Source of the DNA: Cepaea nemoralis
Lineage: Eukaryota; Mollusca; Gastropoda; Stylommatophora; Helicidae
Length of the DNA stretch: 64,000 nt
Reading direction: 5' to 3'
NCBI GenBank assembly: GCA_014155875.1
Contig: JACEFZ010013531.1
Coordinates: 1-64,000 of the forward strand
The notes under the pieces are model-generated. The model was not told the DNA's origin, ran no database searches, and worked only from the letters and a program-made list of their open reading frames with translations. The position numbers and the translations under genes were made by a program. Below are positions 34,601 to 45,649 of this stretch, in pieces; the stretch's first letter is position 1; each line of letters opens with the position of its first letter.

Positions 34601-34717
34601 CCGAGCTTGGTAGAATCAGCGGGGAAAGAAGACCCGGTTGAGCTTGACTCTAGTCCGACTTTGTGAAGACACATGAAGGGTGTAGCATAGGTGGGAGCGC
34701 AAGCGAAATTGAAATAC
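34489..34717 (+). mobile_element. 28S-rRNA-derived retroposon copy 1, 5' part
   Basis: The + strand matches conserved 28S rRNA: CTCTCTTAAGGTAGCCAAATG, ATCTAATTAGTGACGCGCATG, GGATTAACGAGATTCCCACTG, AGTCCGACTTTGTGAAGACAC and GAAGGGTGTAGCATAGGTGG. It starts 11-12 nt before the known R2 retrotransposon target (TTAAGG/TAGCC). Substitutions such as CCTTGTC for CCTCGTC show it is not a working rRNA. The unit continues at 43892 after gypsy B. The whole retroposon is bounded by the 13-bp repeat ACTAAACACCCAT. Confidence 0.88.
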
Positions 34718-34908
34718 TATCACAGTAGCCGTGGTGATATAACAATGCTGAGTGTGGAAGGCTCGTGATAATATAGTTATGCTTATAGATGATGATATAG
34801 CTTCATAAGTGATGTTGAATGAAAGAATGTATGAGAGGAAATAGAGAAGAAGGGCAGAATGTCAGACGGGCCTGCGTGCCCAATTCTTAACCCTTTGAAA
34901 ATAAAGAC

Positions 34909-34955
<47 letters not shown>

Positions 34956-35201
34956 GTGGACAAGTCTCGTCTTTTATAAATTCATGCGTTTATTAGGTGA
35001 AAATCATTCATCTTCAAACATGATGGAAAACTCCGACATTCTTGTTGTTTACCTCTTGAACTCCCAGTCCCCAAGTGACGTGTGTGCAAACCCTGGATAC
35101 GTCTATCCATTCGTGCACACACGTTCACCAACTATGGTTTCCCACTAGTTAATGAATGCGCAGCATTCCCTAACTCCTTACTCCTAAGCTATACTGTTAC
35201 A
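34718..35201 (-). repeat. Gypsy B 3' LTR (with SINE insertion)
   Basis: Matches 43588-43891 after removal of 34778-34957. On the inside the minus strand shows a purine-rich tract, GAAGAAGGGGAGG, five bases from the LTR. Confidence 0.95.
34778..34951 (+). mobile_element. SINE-A copy 4, (ATT)n tail, in the gypsy B LTR
   Basis: 174 bp, flanked by TATAGT (34772-34777, 34952-34957). It is absent from the partner LTR at 43588-43891, so insertion is certain. It contains GCTTCATAAGTGATGTTGAATG, GGGCCTGCGTGCCC, CCTTTGAAAATAAAG and about 14 ATT units. Confidence 0.95.
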
Positions 35202-36719
35202 TATACCTCCCCTTCTTCAAGGAGATTTTTTCCCTGAAAAAAATCTCAACCCCAACTCTTAACCACTTAACTCTACCATACCTGCCCAACAATCCCATAT
35301 ATTTCTCAACTCAATTCTCACCCTCTTATCTCATCATAGCCAAATGCTAACTAGAGACATACTTCATACTATATCAATAATACAAAACTCTCTACAAAAT
35401 TCGTTATAAAGTTCTCCACAAAAACTCTCTACAAAATTCTCCATAAGTGAACCGCTATTAAAGTGTCCATCTAAATTATGATTGACAAAAATTGAAGATA
35501 TTTCTCTTATCTTTTTCTCCTTATTCACATTCTCGCTATTCCAGGATAGACAGAAAAGTTTAGTTAAGTCAGTTAGGTTGGATAGGTTAGATTTGGTAGG
35601 TAGGATTTGGTAGGTGCGCACCTTAAAAAAATATAGAAAGTAAGGGGAAAAAGTAAGAAGTAACCACATTTCTCTTCCCATGCATTCTCAAAACTTTATA
35701 AAAATAAAGTTTCTAAAATTTATCTTCATTTTCGTCAATAATAATTGTTGTTATCAAAAAGTTGATCCAACACTACAACCATTTTGTATTATACACCTCG
35801 TCAAATTCAACTATTCCTTCAAAACCTCCAAATTATTAGTAAACTGTTACGTACAGTCTTCTTCTTCCATTGTCCACTTATTTAAATGCCAAAATTCAAC
35901 CTGGCATTCCCCCCATATTCTCCCATTAAACGCTGTTCAACCCAGCTCCTATTTCAACTCCCCATTTACCCAATATCGCCCGTCACTCCAATCCATGTAT
36001 TTACGTTACGAACCAACTAATGTAGTCCCTATTTCAATCCCCCATTTTAACTCTTTCCAAACCATCTGTAATATCAATTTTTGCTGATACCCCCAGCCAC
36101 TTTTAAATATACTCCTCCATTACAACATATTGAATCACTTCACTAATCACTACCACTTCCTCCTTAACTCAATCATGTTTCACCCTCAATTTCTATTTAT
36201 AAACGTTATATACGTTAAACAACTCAACGTCTATTTCACATTTTCTGTAAGTTCCCAAAAACAACTCTTCATTTTTCCCCTAACTGAACGTCAAGCCAGT
36301 AATCATTTTAAACACACCCAGGATAACTCAATAAAAGCAACGTTAAATTATCCTCACATTTTATAAAGAACAATTGAAGTCAAACAACAGACTACACAAT
36401 ATCAACCCCCTCATTCTTTGACATCATCTTTATCCCCACACATTAATCAAATTAAACATATGTTATGAAATGAAAGACCATATATATACATACATATTAT
36501 GACTTAATCAATTATTTTCCGTCTAAGAAAAACTCAACACTTCAACTTAAAAATCAAAATGATCACAAAGCATATATCAATAAGTCTGAACTTACTACCA
36601 TATTATGTCTACTCATCCCAACAACTCTTGATTAAGTTGCCAACTTCCTTCCTTGGAAATACATAAATACCTTGTCTAACTTCTTCTTCTATCTGCAATC
36701 TACAGAATATTCTACCGCA
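35202..36719 (-). other. Gypsy B 3' noncoding region
   Basis: AT-rich 1.5 kb with a polypurine tract next to the LTR. There is no env-like frame; the longest frames are on the wrong strand and without motifs. Confidence 0.7.
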
Positions 36720-37892
36720 CTATTTATCCCTTCTCCATTTTCTTAATAGCTTCAAATTTTTTTCTATAAGTGCAATATCTACATCAATATCGTCATCCTC
36801 CTGAGGAGAACTATCTTCTTTCATATCAGCATCTTCATCAGTTTCTGACTTTTCATCCATCTCTTGTTCTGCATCTGTATATCCATTACTAGCAACCGCT
36901 AATCTCTTCCTTTCTAAATCCAATCTAATTTTTCTGTCTTGACGTCTTAATAAATTTTCAAACAGTGGCATATCTTCATCACTTGAAGAATTCAGTCTAA
37001 ACTTCCTTTGCCTCTTAATTTCTCTTTCTTTCTGTCTATCTAACTTTCTTTTTACTGCCTGTCTTGTATTCATAAATGGTGCTTCTATTTTTTCCTCGAT
37101 TGATTCTTCATTATTATAATCGTCATACGTGTTGTTTTCCTCTATCACGACTGTTTTTGGTATTGTTTCTTCTTGTTCAGCCGTAGTAGATGCTGTTGTT
37201 ACTTGTTTCCCATTCTCTATCGGTATTGGATATTCCATTTGTCTGACAATCTGTCCATCTGACAATTCTTCTGAATAATAATAATAATTATTATTCTCTG
37301 CATCCTTTTCCTCATTATCCCGTCTTAAGTGCTCCACATGTGAACGTGCAACATGCCCTGTAACTTGGTTCTTAATAGTATACGATACTGGACCCTTCTT
37401 TTCTAAAATATAATATCCCGGGACCCAATGAGCATCAAACTTAGAGTTTTTCCTATGTTTTTTGTAATAAACTCTATCACCTATGTTGAACTCTTGTAAG
37501 TGTGCATTTTTATTTGCGTATTTCTTCTGTCTTTCTCGAGCCTTAATTATATTATTTCTTAAACGTACATGTGCTTTGTGCATCTCTTGCAACCTTGTTT
37601 CCTAAAAATCCTCCCCCATATATTTTCTCCTAGGCTTTAATAAATTGTCAATTGGTAATATTGGTTCTCTCCCATGTACTAAGTAAAATGGTGAGAAACC
37701 TGTTCCTTCATTTTGGTGTGTACGGATCGCCGCTAATGCTATTCCCAAATAAAGATCCCAATCCATATCGTGTTCTTCTACATTTTTCGCTAGTATGTTG
37801 TATAATGTCCTATGTTGTCGCTCATTTTTGGCATTCGAAGTTGGTCTGTAATATGAAGTCTTAATGTGTTTTATATTCAAATCTTTTACCAA
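36720..37892 (-). pseudogene. pol: Gypsy B pol: integrase end and charged tail
   Basis: The minus strand continues the integrase: KDLNIKHIKTSYYRP, NAKNERQHRTLYN (the DDE glutamate region) and LVHGREPILPIDNLLK. A TAG at about 37600 replaces the Gln found in gypsy A (GEDFQET). It then resumes with the GDRVYYKKHRKNSKFDAHW domain, VSYTIKNQVTGHVARSHVEH and the charged tail ending LRKWRRDK. Just upstream, at 37893-37895, another stop replaces the Lys of gypsy A. The region corresponding to the 618-bp insertion in A is uninterrupted here. Confidence 0.9.
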
Positions 37893-37895
37893 TTT

Positions 37896-39185
37896 TTAAA
37901 ACTTTCTATTTACAAATTCTTTCCCATTGTCTGTAAGTATTATTTGTGGACACCCAAACCTTGGTATAAATTCTTGTAACAGCATATTTATAACTGAATC
38001 AGCACTCTTGTCTGGAATTGGATAAACTTCTGGCCAGAGACTATATGAATCTACGATATGTAGTAGGTATACATTTCCCGATAATGTTTTTGGATGAGGA
38101 CCTGAAATATCTAAACTTACTTTCTGCATTGGAAATTGAGGAATATCAGTATCCTGTAAGGGACATTTAATTATCTTCATGTTTCTTAACCTACACTTTT
38201 CACATGCTTCAACATATTCATATACGCTTTTAAATAAATTCGGCCAGTAATATTTACTGCTAATAGCCTTAACCAACTTATCTCGTCCAAAATGACCATT
38301 ATTATCGTGATATGCCTTTAAAACTTCTCGTTCTAAATGTTTCGGAATATATTTTCTTACTCCTTCACCTTTTTCACTGATATAATATAATTGATTGTCT
38401 TCTTGTAGCTCTACAAATTTTCTTTTAAAACTATTTTCCCCTGTTTCTTTCAGTTTTCTTTTTATTTGTACTATTTTTGGATCTAATTCTTGTTCATCTT
38501 TCATATTAAACTGTTCCAAATGTGGGTCTTCTGTTGTAGGTTCAGACTCTTGATCCGACGGTAAACTCTCAAAGTTTTCTCTATTTATTATGGCATAATC
38601 TAATATATTTACTTGCCAGTTTCGATCGTCTATCTCTGGTTCAGCTTCATCTTCCGTGTTCCCTGATGACTGTGGATACGGGATCCTAGACAAAAGATCG
38701 GCGCATGTATTATGTTTTCCTGAAACATATTCCACTGTAGCATTGTATCCCTGTAGATTCAATGCCCACGTTTGTATTTTCCTATTTTGTATTGGTGCTT
38801 CTAATATAGACTTTAATGGCATGTGATCAGTTCTAATAATGAAATTAGCATTATGTAAGTAATAATTTAGTTTTTGTAGAGCGTAGTGTATGGCATAAGC
38901 TTCTTTCTCAATAATCGGCCATTTGCGTTGAGTTTTGCTAAGTTTATGAGATAAAAAGTAAATTGGCCTTTCATTTTTAACCCCTGGTATTCCAGACTCT
39001 TTTCCTTCATATGGTTGAACCAAACATGCTCCTATTGCATTGTCCGAAGCATCTGTATATAGTATTAATTGTTTGTTCAAGTCTGGATGCGTCAATAGTG
39101 GTACCACTGTTAAACTGTTTTTTAAAAAATCGAATGCTTTTTGACACTCATCATCCCACTTAAATCTAGCGTATTTACCCGTCAA
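37896..39185 (-). pseudogene. pol: Gypsy B pol: RNase H and integrase core
   Basis: A 429-codon open piece. The RNase H part has LILYTDASDNAIGACLVQ, IEKEAYAIHYALQKL and IIRTDHMPLKSILEAP. The integrase zinc finger has HDNNGHFGRDK and CEKCRLRN, and the catalytic words are SLDISGPHPKTL and ILTDNGKEFVN. This is the section where gypsy A has two homopolymer frameshifts; B is open through it, which locates the shifts in A. Confidence 0.9.
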
Positions 39186-39276
39186 ATTTGTAATTGGCTC
39201 TGCAATCTTTGAAAATGCTGGGACAAACCGCCTATAATACCCACAGGTTCCTATAAACGCACGTACTTCCTTTATG

Positions 39277-39780
39277 TTAGTTGGAAGGAGGTAACTCTTT
39301 AATAGCCTTTATCTTTTCCTGGTCTGGTTTAATTCCTTCTCTATTTATAATATACCCCAAATATTTTGTTTCTGTTTTTAAAAACTGGCACTTACTAAGC
39401 TTCAATTTAACATCATGCCTTCTTAACCTGTCAAATACTAGTCTAATATGTTTTAAATGATCCTCCACATCTCCTTTCGTAAAAATCAGAATGTCGTCTA
39501 TATATGCTAGAGCAAACTTTTGCATACCTTCTAAAACTTCATTTATTAAGAGCATATAGTGAGACGGGGCAGTTCGAACCCCGAACGGCATACGTAAGAA
39601 TTCGTAAGAACCCATATGAGTACAGAAAGCACTTTTCTTTTGCGCGTCCTTCGACATCGGAATACACCAAAATCCTGACCTGGCGTCTAGCGTCGTGAAG
39701 AATGTGGAGCCATTAAGCAACCCCAAAATATCATCAATCACTGGCAGTGGGTACGCTACATTCTTAGTGATTTTGTTCAA
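39277..39780 (-). pseudogene. pol: Gypsy B pol: reverse transcriptase palm
   Basis: Encodes VAYPLPVIDDILGLLNGSTF, LDARSGFWCIPM, FGVRTAPSHYMLL and the catalytic AYIDDILIFT (about 39488-39505), then KLSKCQFLKTETKYLGY. The frame changes at both ends, near 39825 (an extra base in AGAGTTTGG) and near 39285. Confidence 0.9.
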
Positions 39781-39814
39781 CGCCCTGTAGTCACAACAGA
39801 ACCTGCTCGAACCA

Positions 39815-40772
39815 TCAGAGTTTGGCCACTATGACGACCGGAGATGACCATTCTGACTTTGATCTTGTTATAATCCCTGCTTTCAACATATCTTCTATTG
39901 CCTTTTCCACTATTTCTCTATTTCTTAATGGAGTTCTATATGGTTTTAAACTAATTGGTGGATGGTCTCCTGTATCTATTTCCATTGTAACTGTTTTTGT
40001 GTTACCCAATTCTAAATCACTAACCGCAAAAACGTCTTGATTTTCTTTCACGAACTTTTCTAATATTTCCCTATTCTCCGGCGGAGCTTTTAATTGTGAT
40101 AACAATTCTTGTTCTCTTGTCTTTTTATCAACTGTATCTATCTGAGATGGACGTTTCTTAAATGTATGGATCAATTCATCATTTCGTCTTTTCCAGCTTC
40201 TTTTATACTTATTTCCGACATTATTTCTAATCATGGGAGTTTCTGAATACTTATTTCCCCATATGTTTTCTTTGTCTATAGTTAACATGTTATTTTCACT
40301 ATACTCTACTTTAGCGATTACACAACCTCTATATAATGTAATATTTTTTCCTGTATTATTTAGGAGCATCACTGGAAAGCTGAGATGTCTATCTAGTACT
40401 ATTAACCCATCGGTGACTTCTAAGCCCGGTTCCTGTATTATTTCTCTCTCTAATTCCGTTATTTTAACTGTTTGTCCAACCGAAAAGTATGGGTTTTTTT
40501 TTCATTTTTGCCTGTATTAAATTAACCGTTTGTGGTTTCAAATTCATGGTCGTTTTGACTCTAACTAGTGTCGACACATGCATGTCCTCTTCCAAATCTA
40601 CATACACATCTTGGAATTTTAATTTATGCAAATCAAAACAAAGTCTCACCCCATTTTTCAATAAAAAATCTCTACCCAATATCATATTTCTATTTAAATC
40701 CTTGACCACATGGAACATATGCCTAACATTTATCCCTCCTAATTTAAAATTTATCATCGTTTGTCCAAGCAC
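39815..40772 (-). pseudogene. pol: Gypsy B pol: post-protease region and RT N-terminus
   Basis: Two pieces in different frames. 40772-40464 corresponds to INFKLGGINVRHMFHVV, NMILGRDFLLKNG and QDVYVDLEEDMHVS of the protease C-terminus and linker. 40372-39815 has LLSQLKAPPENREILEKFVK, TMEIDTGDHPPISLKPYRTP and KSEWSSPVVIVAK at the RT entry. The shift between them lies at a T8 run near 40495. Confidence 0.88.
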
Positions 40773-40824
40773 TTCTAATCTGTGTCCAGTTACCGAATGA
40801 AGATTCTCCTGAATTCTAAATATT

Positions 40825-41118
40825 TTACAATTTTTTTAACATTCGATATAAAAATAATTCTTTAATCACGCTAACTTGTGCTCCCGAGTCAACCAATGTT
40901 CTAACTTTATATTTCCCTATTTCTACTATACATGAGCTAGGATCAACCATATTTAGTGACAACTGTTTTATCTCGCCTTGGGGAGATAACTTCTTATGTT
41001 TTTTATTTCTAAATGTCCTATTATACTCATCATTTGGGTTTTTAATACATTGATGCATCTTTTGGATCTTACTATCTTCCCCCCTACTGCCGATCCTGTT
41101 CAGTAAGCGGGATGCCAA
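40825..41118 (-). pseudogene. pol: Gypsy B pol: protease
   Basis: Open in the -1 frame relative to gag, as in gypsy A. CIVEIGKYKVRTLVDSGAQVS carries the aspartic protease DSG triad near 40885. The frame ends at an A7 run (T7 on +, near 40830), from which homology continues in another frame. Confidence 0.88.
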
Positions 41119-42110
41119 TTTCCCTGATTTCCTGATCTTCTAAAATTTCTCTGCATTTCTCCATAATTCCCATTTGCTGATCTGCTATTTGCAGTTCTGT
41201 TCTCTGTACTCGTCTGAACACCTCTATTACTTTGTGTATTCGATGGGACACGTCTGTTACCACAGAGGCGAAAAATGTGCCTACGTTGGTGGCATCCCCA
41301 ACAAACCACATTTGTGTTATTTGTGTTACCTTCCATGTTTCTTACAGTATTTCTCACTTGTCCTTCTCTACCTTGATTATATACGTTAGTGTTTCTTTGT
41401 ACCATCTGTACTTCTCCTCGTCTTCCTCTCCATTCATGTCTATACTGTCCTATTTCCATAGGTTCTTCAATTCTATCTTCCGAACTACTACCTAACTCTC
41501 GTCCTACTCTCAATCTAAACCTTCTCCTCAAGCTTTCTTCTTGTATAGCGATATCTACCGCTTGTGACAATCTTGCAGGATTCTCTCTCAATAATATAAA
41601 TTTTAATCCATCTGACCTAATCCCATCAACAAAAATCCCCACCAACATCCGTTCCACTTCTTCAGCTCGTACATTCTGTCCCAAAAATGACTCCTCAGCT
41701 AAATTGATTAACCTATCACTGTATAGCTGTACACTTTCCGTAATATTTTGTCTCGTTTGTCGCAACACTGAGAATGCGTGTTGTGGATCAGTAATTTCTG
41801 CGTATTTATGTGCCAGGTCGGTTTTGAATTGTTCCCAGGTTTCATCTCCTCCCGCTTCTAGCTTTCTTCTTATATGGTCAGAAACTGGACTTGTACTAGT
41901 TCTATATGCTAAATTCTTTTTATCCTCATCTTTAGCGTTCACTAGATAAGCATGTTTCTCAATAGAAATAATCCATTTCTTAAACTGATTCGCCTGTCCA
42001 TTAAATCTCTCCACATCACTGATTACACTTTGCTGTCTCAATACTGCATTCAACTTTGATATTGCTCCGCCAACTCCACTCAATACCTGAGAAAAATCTT
42101 GGGGCTCCAT
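41100..42110 (-). CDS. gag: Gypsy B Gag polyprotein
   Basis: 336 codons, intact. It starts MEPQDFSQVLSGVGGAISKL and aligns with gypsy A Gag along its whole length (HKYAEITDPQHAFSVLRQ, INLAEESFLGQNVRAEEVERM, IGQ). It has one CCHC knuckle, CWGCHQRRHIFRLC, near residues 270-283. In this knuckle the usual Gly of the CCHC consensus is Arg (QRRH against QRGH in A), which may weaken zinc-knuckle function. It ends at 41100 with pol in the -1 frame. Confidence 0.93.
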   Translation of the reverse strand: MEPQDFSQVLSGVGGAISKLNAVLRQQSVISDVERFNGQANQFKKWIISIEKHAYLVNAKDEDKKNLAYRTSTSPVSDHIRRKLEAGGDETWEQFKTDLAHKYAEITDPQHAFSVLRQTRQNITESVQLYSDRLINLAEESFLGQNVRAEEVERMLVGIFVDGIRSDGLKFILLRENPARLSQAVDIAIQEESLRRRFRLRVGRELGSSSEDRIEEPMEIGQYRHEWRGRRGEVQMVQRNTNVYNQGREGQVRNTVRNMEGNTNNTNVVCWGCHQRRHIFRLCGNRRVPSNTQSNRGVQTSTENRTANSRSANGNYGEMQRNFRRSGNQGNWHPAY

Positions 42111-43587
42111 CCTAAAATTCTATAATGGAAATTATCAAGCAATATAATATACAAATATTTTCATACAATATTATTTCAAAGTAATCATCAAGAAATATTC
42201 TGTTCAATTAATTAATTTAAAACTATCCATTACCTAAACTAGACGAAAAAGGTTCCAACCGATGATCTTGATGAAAAAGGTTCCAGTTCCAATCGCGAAT
42301 CCTGATAAAAGGGACTCTAATTGACCATCCTGATGCAAAAATTTTAATCGAGGATCTTGATATAAAAGGACTCTGATCGACAAAACTTGAAAGGAGCAGA
42401 AAAAGAAGAGCCTCTGGACTTCTCACCTCAATCGAAGTCGATTCCTTCCAGTTGTTTACATGCCGCTGATTATGCTCGTTTGGCTTTTAAATTTACAACG
42501 CTCGATACAATACGGACTGATTGATTGCTTGATTGATTGATCGATTGATTGACTGATTGGTCGATTGCTTGATTAGTTGATCGATTGATTACTTGATTGA
42601 CTGATCGATTGATTGTTTGATTAATTGATCGATTGATTAATTGATTGATCGATTGCTTGACTAATTGATCGATTGATTTACTTTAAGCGTTGGCTAAAAA
42701 TTCTGGAGTTTACCTTCCGACAAGCAAGGTCACCTTCACTGTATTTCAACCGACAACATTTAACGGTTTCAGCCAAACCAAATTTCCCGACAGCATATCT
42801 GGAACATCCATACGTTTCGGAGAAAAAACGAGCAAGTCAACAATGGATGGATTCAAGCCTGACGATGGCCACTTTGTTTCAGCACTCGGAACATTACGTG
42901 TTATGTGGCGTTCCAACAACAGTCAGTTTAAATCAATTGAAACCAATTTGACTTGAGATAAGTTGACCAGATTCATCAACGCCTTCACTTAGCTGAAGTG
43001 ACTGTTGACCAGCTTGATTCGAGAATTACAGAAAGTGCAATTTGACCTTGACTCCACCTCAAACAGTCCAGTGAGCTGAAACCATGCTCATAAATTTTTC
43101 CATTCTCGATAGTTCTCTGTTTTATTTGGAGCTGATCGTTCGGGTGTAAAGACAATTGATTTCCCGAGGTACAAGGTTACTTTATAAGTCGTAAGATGCA
43201 ATCAGCAGCGACATCATTATATCATTTGCAATTTTCGATGTAAAACGTCAATTCTTGATCTCATCAAAAAAAAACAGCGTAGGTCAGCGATCAGGGCACT
43301 GTATATTATTGAGTTATGCATACAAAACTATCAGTCTTTCTATAAAATAAGATTATCAAACCTTCTGACCTTTACTGAGAGTTCCTCTTAATAAACACTG
43401 AGAAATCACAACAACTACCCCTGGGCGGGCTTTTAGTTGTTGCGTCTCTTATTAATTACTTGAAAACTTCCATAACATCTGTTTCCAGACGTAGACAAAA
43501 CACTCCTTCGTTTGTTCTTTGCTTGTCAACAATCTTCGCTACATCCCATGTTTGCAATCTTGAGGTCGACGGCACCAATTCAGCCTA
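42111..43587 (-). other. Gypsy B leader with (GATT)n microsatellite and primer site
   Basis: Noncoding. A degenerate GATTGATTGATCGATTGATT tract fills 42517-42680. At 43564-43577 the + strand reads GGTCGACGGCACCA, the complement of a putative primer-binding site, 10 nt from the LTR as in gypsy A. Confidence 0.7.
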
Positions 43588-43891
43588 TATCACAGTAGCC
43601 GTGGTGATATAACAATGCTGAGTGTGGAAGGCTCGTGATAATATAGTGGACAAGTCTCGTCTTTTATAAATTCATGCGTTTATTAGGTGAAAATCATTCA
43701 TCTTCAAACATGATGGAAAACTCCGACATTCTTGTTGTTTACCTCTTGAACTCCCAGTCCCCAAGTGACGTGTGTGCAAGCCCTGGATACGTCTATCCAT
43801 TCGTGCAGACACGTTCACCAACTATGGTTTCCCACTAGTTAATGAATGCGCAGCATTCCCTAACTCCTTACTCCTAAGCTATACTGTTACA
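43588..43891 (-). repeat. Gypsy B 5' LTR
   Basis: 304 bp, two substitutions from the 3' LTR (G/A in GTGTGCAAGCC and G/C in TCGTGCAGACACG). Followed outside by ATAC, the target duplication. Confidence 0.95.
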
Positions 43892-44496
43892 ATACCACTA
43901 CTTATTCAGTCGTCTCGGTAGAGATTTGTTCGCAGCAGACAAGCATAATCTCCGGCGGGCCTATTCTCGCAGGTCGCGAGAGCCGCACAGTGGAGGGATG
44001 GGAGACATTGCTCGCAATAGACAAGTAATGTCTCCTGCGGTAGCTCTGGCGGGCCTATTCCCGCTGGTCACGGGGTCTGCTAAAGTCAGGCGGAGAGTTT
44101 GACGATAGTGCACGCTTTACACAGGTCCGGACACTTGTGATTGACAGATGTGCGCGCCCTTACGGTCCAGACGCGTACGAGGCCCTCACCTGTGGGACTT
44201 GGCTGAACGCCTCTAAGCCGGGTCCCTTAGGTTCTAGGGCCTGGCCATCACTTGCCATCTGCTCTTGGTGGCGAGGTCTCGGAGGATTGACGCTGTGCCG
44301 CCAGCGTCTGCAGTCTATCTTGTGCCAGACGTATTGGTTACCCATTCCTCTGGAATACACAAGACTAGGTCGAGAGAGGGGAAATGTCGTTTGGGCACCA
44401 CATGTTTCTCTGAAGCTCTGCCCAGGCATTGTGATGGAATATTGGCCACATTCCAACTCACACACTTTGGTCTGTCAAGACTGCAAGGTGTCACTC
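43892..44496 (+). mobile_element. 28S-rRNA-derived retroposon copy 1, 3' part
   Basis: Continues the unit split by gypsy B. Two related ~75-bp segments (GAGATTTGTTCGCAGCAGAC... and GAGACATTGCTCGCAATAGAC..., each leading to GGCGGGCCTATTC(T/C)CGC) are followed by GACAGATGTGCGCGCC. A 28S-3'-end-like GGCTGAACGCCTCTAAGCC comes next, then a tail with CCAGACGTATTGGTTACCCA and TCTGTCAAGACTGCAAGGTGTC. It ends at the 13-bp repeat ACTAAACACCCAT (44497-44509). The same order is found in copy 2. Confidence 0.85.
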
Positions 44497-44509
44497 ACTA
44501 AACACCCAT

Positions 44510-44928
44510 TGTATCTCAATGTGTGGAAGACAGTCCTCTATTTTATACTTTTTACTAGACAGGGGATCGACAAGTCTCGTAAAATTGATACCAGATAAAT
44601 GTGAGCATTTTCTGGAGATTATCTGCGTGGAATAGACGACGCGGATGGGAATTGGTTAACGCACGTCATTACTTTATGAGCGTGTTTATACGACCCACAC
44701 AATACGTTGTACCCTTACACGAGTATTTTTGCTTGAAAATTACAGTTATCTTTTTGTACAAAAAGAAGCATTTGATCCTATCTTTACCATGAATAGGCGT
44801 CATCATCATAATTGTCTCCATCGTCATCATCATCTTCAGATTACTCAGTGTTGAATGGCGTTGAAGTCTTTGAAAGATAACATTCTACAACTGTGTGATG
44901 AAGTTATTTCTTGTATGTCTGTGTGGTA
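44510..44928. other. End of the 66-bp minisatellite, then unassigned DNA
   Basis: 44497-44560 completes the interrupted 66-bp unit (TGTATCTCAATGTGTGGAAGAC, CCTCTATTTTATACTTTTTAC). The rest has no feature I can name. Near 44890-44927 the words TGTGTGATG, GTTATTTCTTGTATGTCTGTGTG resemble degenerate units of the 44-bp minisatellite that begins at 45.65 kb. Confidence 0.6.
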
Positions 44929-45644
44929 TAGGAGGGTCCTCCAGTAAGTGTCTGGATTTTGTCAGGATAACCCAAAATCGCGGATTATTAAGAAGATAAG
45001 TGGAAGATAAACTCCTGGACCGCTGAGTGAACTAAAAAAGACGATTAGATTCATACAAGAGACAACATTGCAGTTATAGACATATTTCAAGCGAATGAAA
45101 GAAGAAGAAGAAGTAACTACTCCGAAACAATGTGTTGTGATGAACTTTCTTGGTGGGAGAGAAAAAGCTTCAAAACACTCTGAAATTCATCAAAGACTGT
45201 CATATACGTTTGGAGAAAAGACTCAAGATTTGAATGGTGTAAACACATTTGTGAAGGTCACTTACCATAAACGTACATGGCTGTCCAGAAAAGGTGTCAT
45301 TTTACAACACGTTAACAAGTGTTCCCATACATCTTCCAAACCTATGGTAATTATTGACCAATTTTAGCAGGAGGTACTGCCACGCCGGCTTATAGTACTG
45401 ACGTGGTTCCGGGTGATTTTCACCTTTTTGGCCTCATGAAACAGCATTTCAGAGCACACGGTTTGACAAGGGCGTAGGTGTCACTGGCTCAAGGACCAGC
45501 GAAATAAATTGTACGCTGCCGGAATACAGAAGCTCGTACCGCGATGGGAAAAATGTACTACAGTGGCAGTTGACTGCGTCAAAAAATAGTTCAGGGTTAT
45601 CTAGAGATTTTATCAGTCCGAATACTTACTGGACGAGCCTTGTA
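44929..45644 (+). mobile_element. mariner-type DNA transposon, internally deleted
   Basis: About 716 bp between TA dinucleotides with matching inverted ends: left GAGGGTCCTCCAGTAAGTGTCTGGA, right (reverse complement) AAGGCTCGTCCAGTAAGTATTCGGA. An open piece (45095-45367) has the transposase N-terminal words VVMNFLGGREKASKHSEIHQRLS, then jumps to VILQHVNKCSHTSSKPMVIIDQF, which aligns with the DNARPHTA block. In another frame YSTDVVPGDFHLFGLMKQHF matches the YSPDLAPSDFHLFGPLK block. The middle catalytic domain is missing and stops follow. It is an immobile deletion derivative that could be moved in trans only if its ends still work. Confidence 0.85.
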
Positions 45645-45649
45645 GTTGT

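Larger units (their letters stand above)
34718..43891 (-). mobile_element. Ty3/gypsy-type LTR retrotransposon B (decayed pol)
   Basis: A 9,174-bp minus-strand element related to gypsy A. LTRs are 34718-35201 (484 bp including a SINE) and 43588-43891 (304 bp), differing at two positions outside the SINE. The target-site duplication is ATAC (34714-34717, 43892-43895), confirmed by the empty site at about 54695-54705. Gag is intact; pol has several frameshifts and two nonsense codons. The LTR ends are TGTAACAG...CTGTGATA, so the 3' end is TA instead of the usual CA in both LTRs. Confidence 0.95.

Noticed and set aside
35364..36366. Frames of 78-135 codons in gypsy B 3' region
   Set aside because: AT-rich; the larger ones are on the wrong strand for the element and lack motifs or similarity to gypsy A.
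42517..42680. GATT tract as a promoter element of gypsy B
   Set aside because: A simple tetranucleotide repeat with no counterpart in the gypsy A leader.
34489..44496. Working 28S rRNA gene
   Set aside because: Only short 28S segments, with substitutions, flanked by target-site duplications and split by a retrotransposon.
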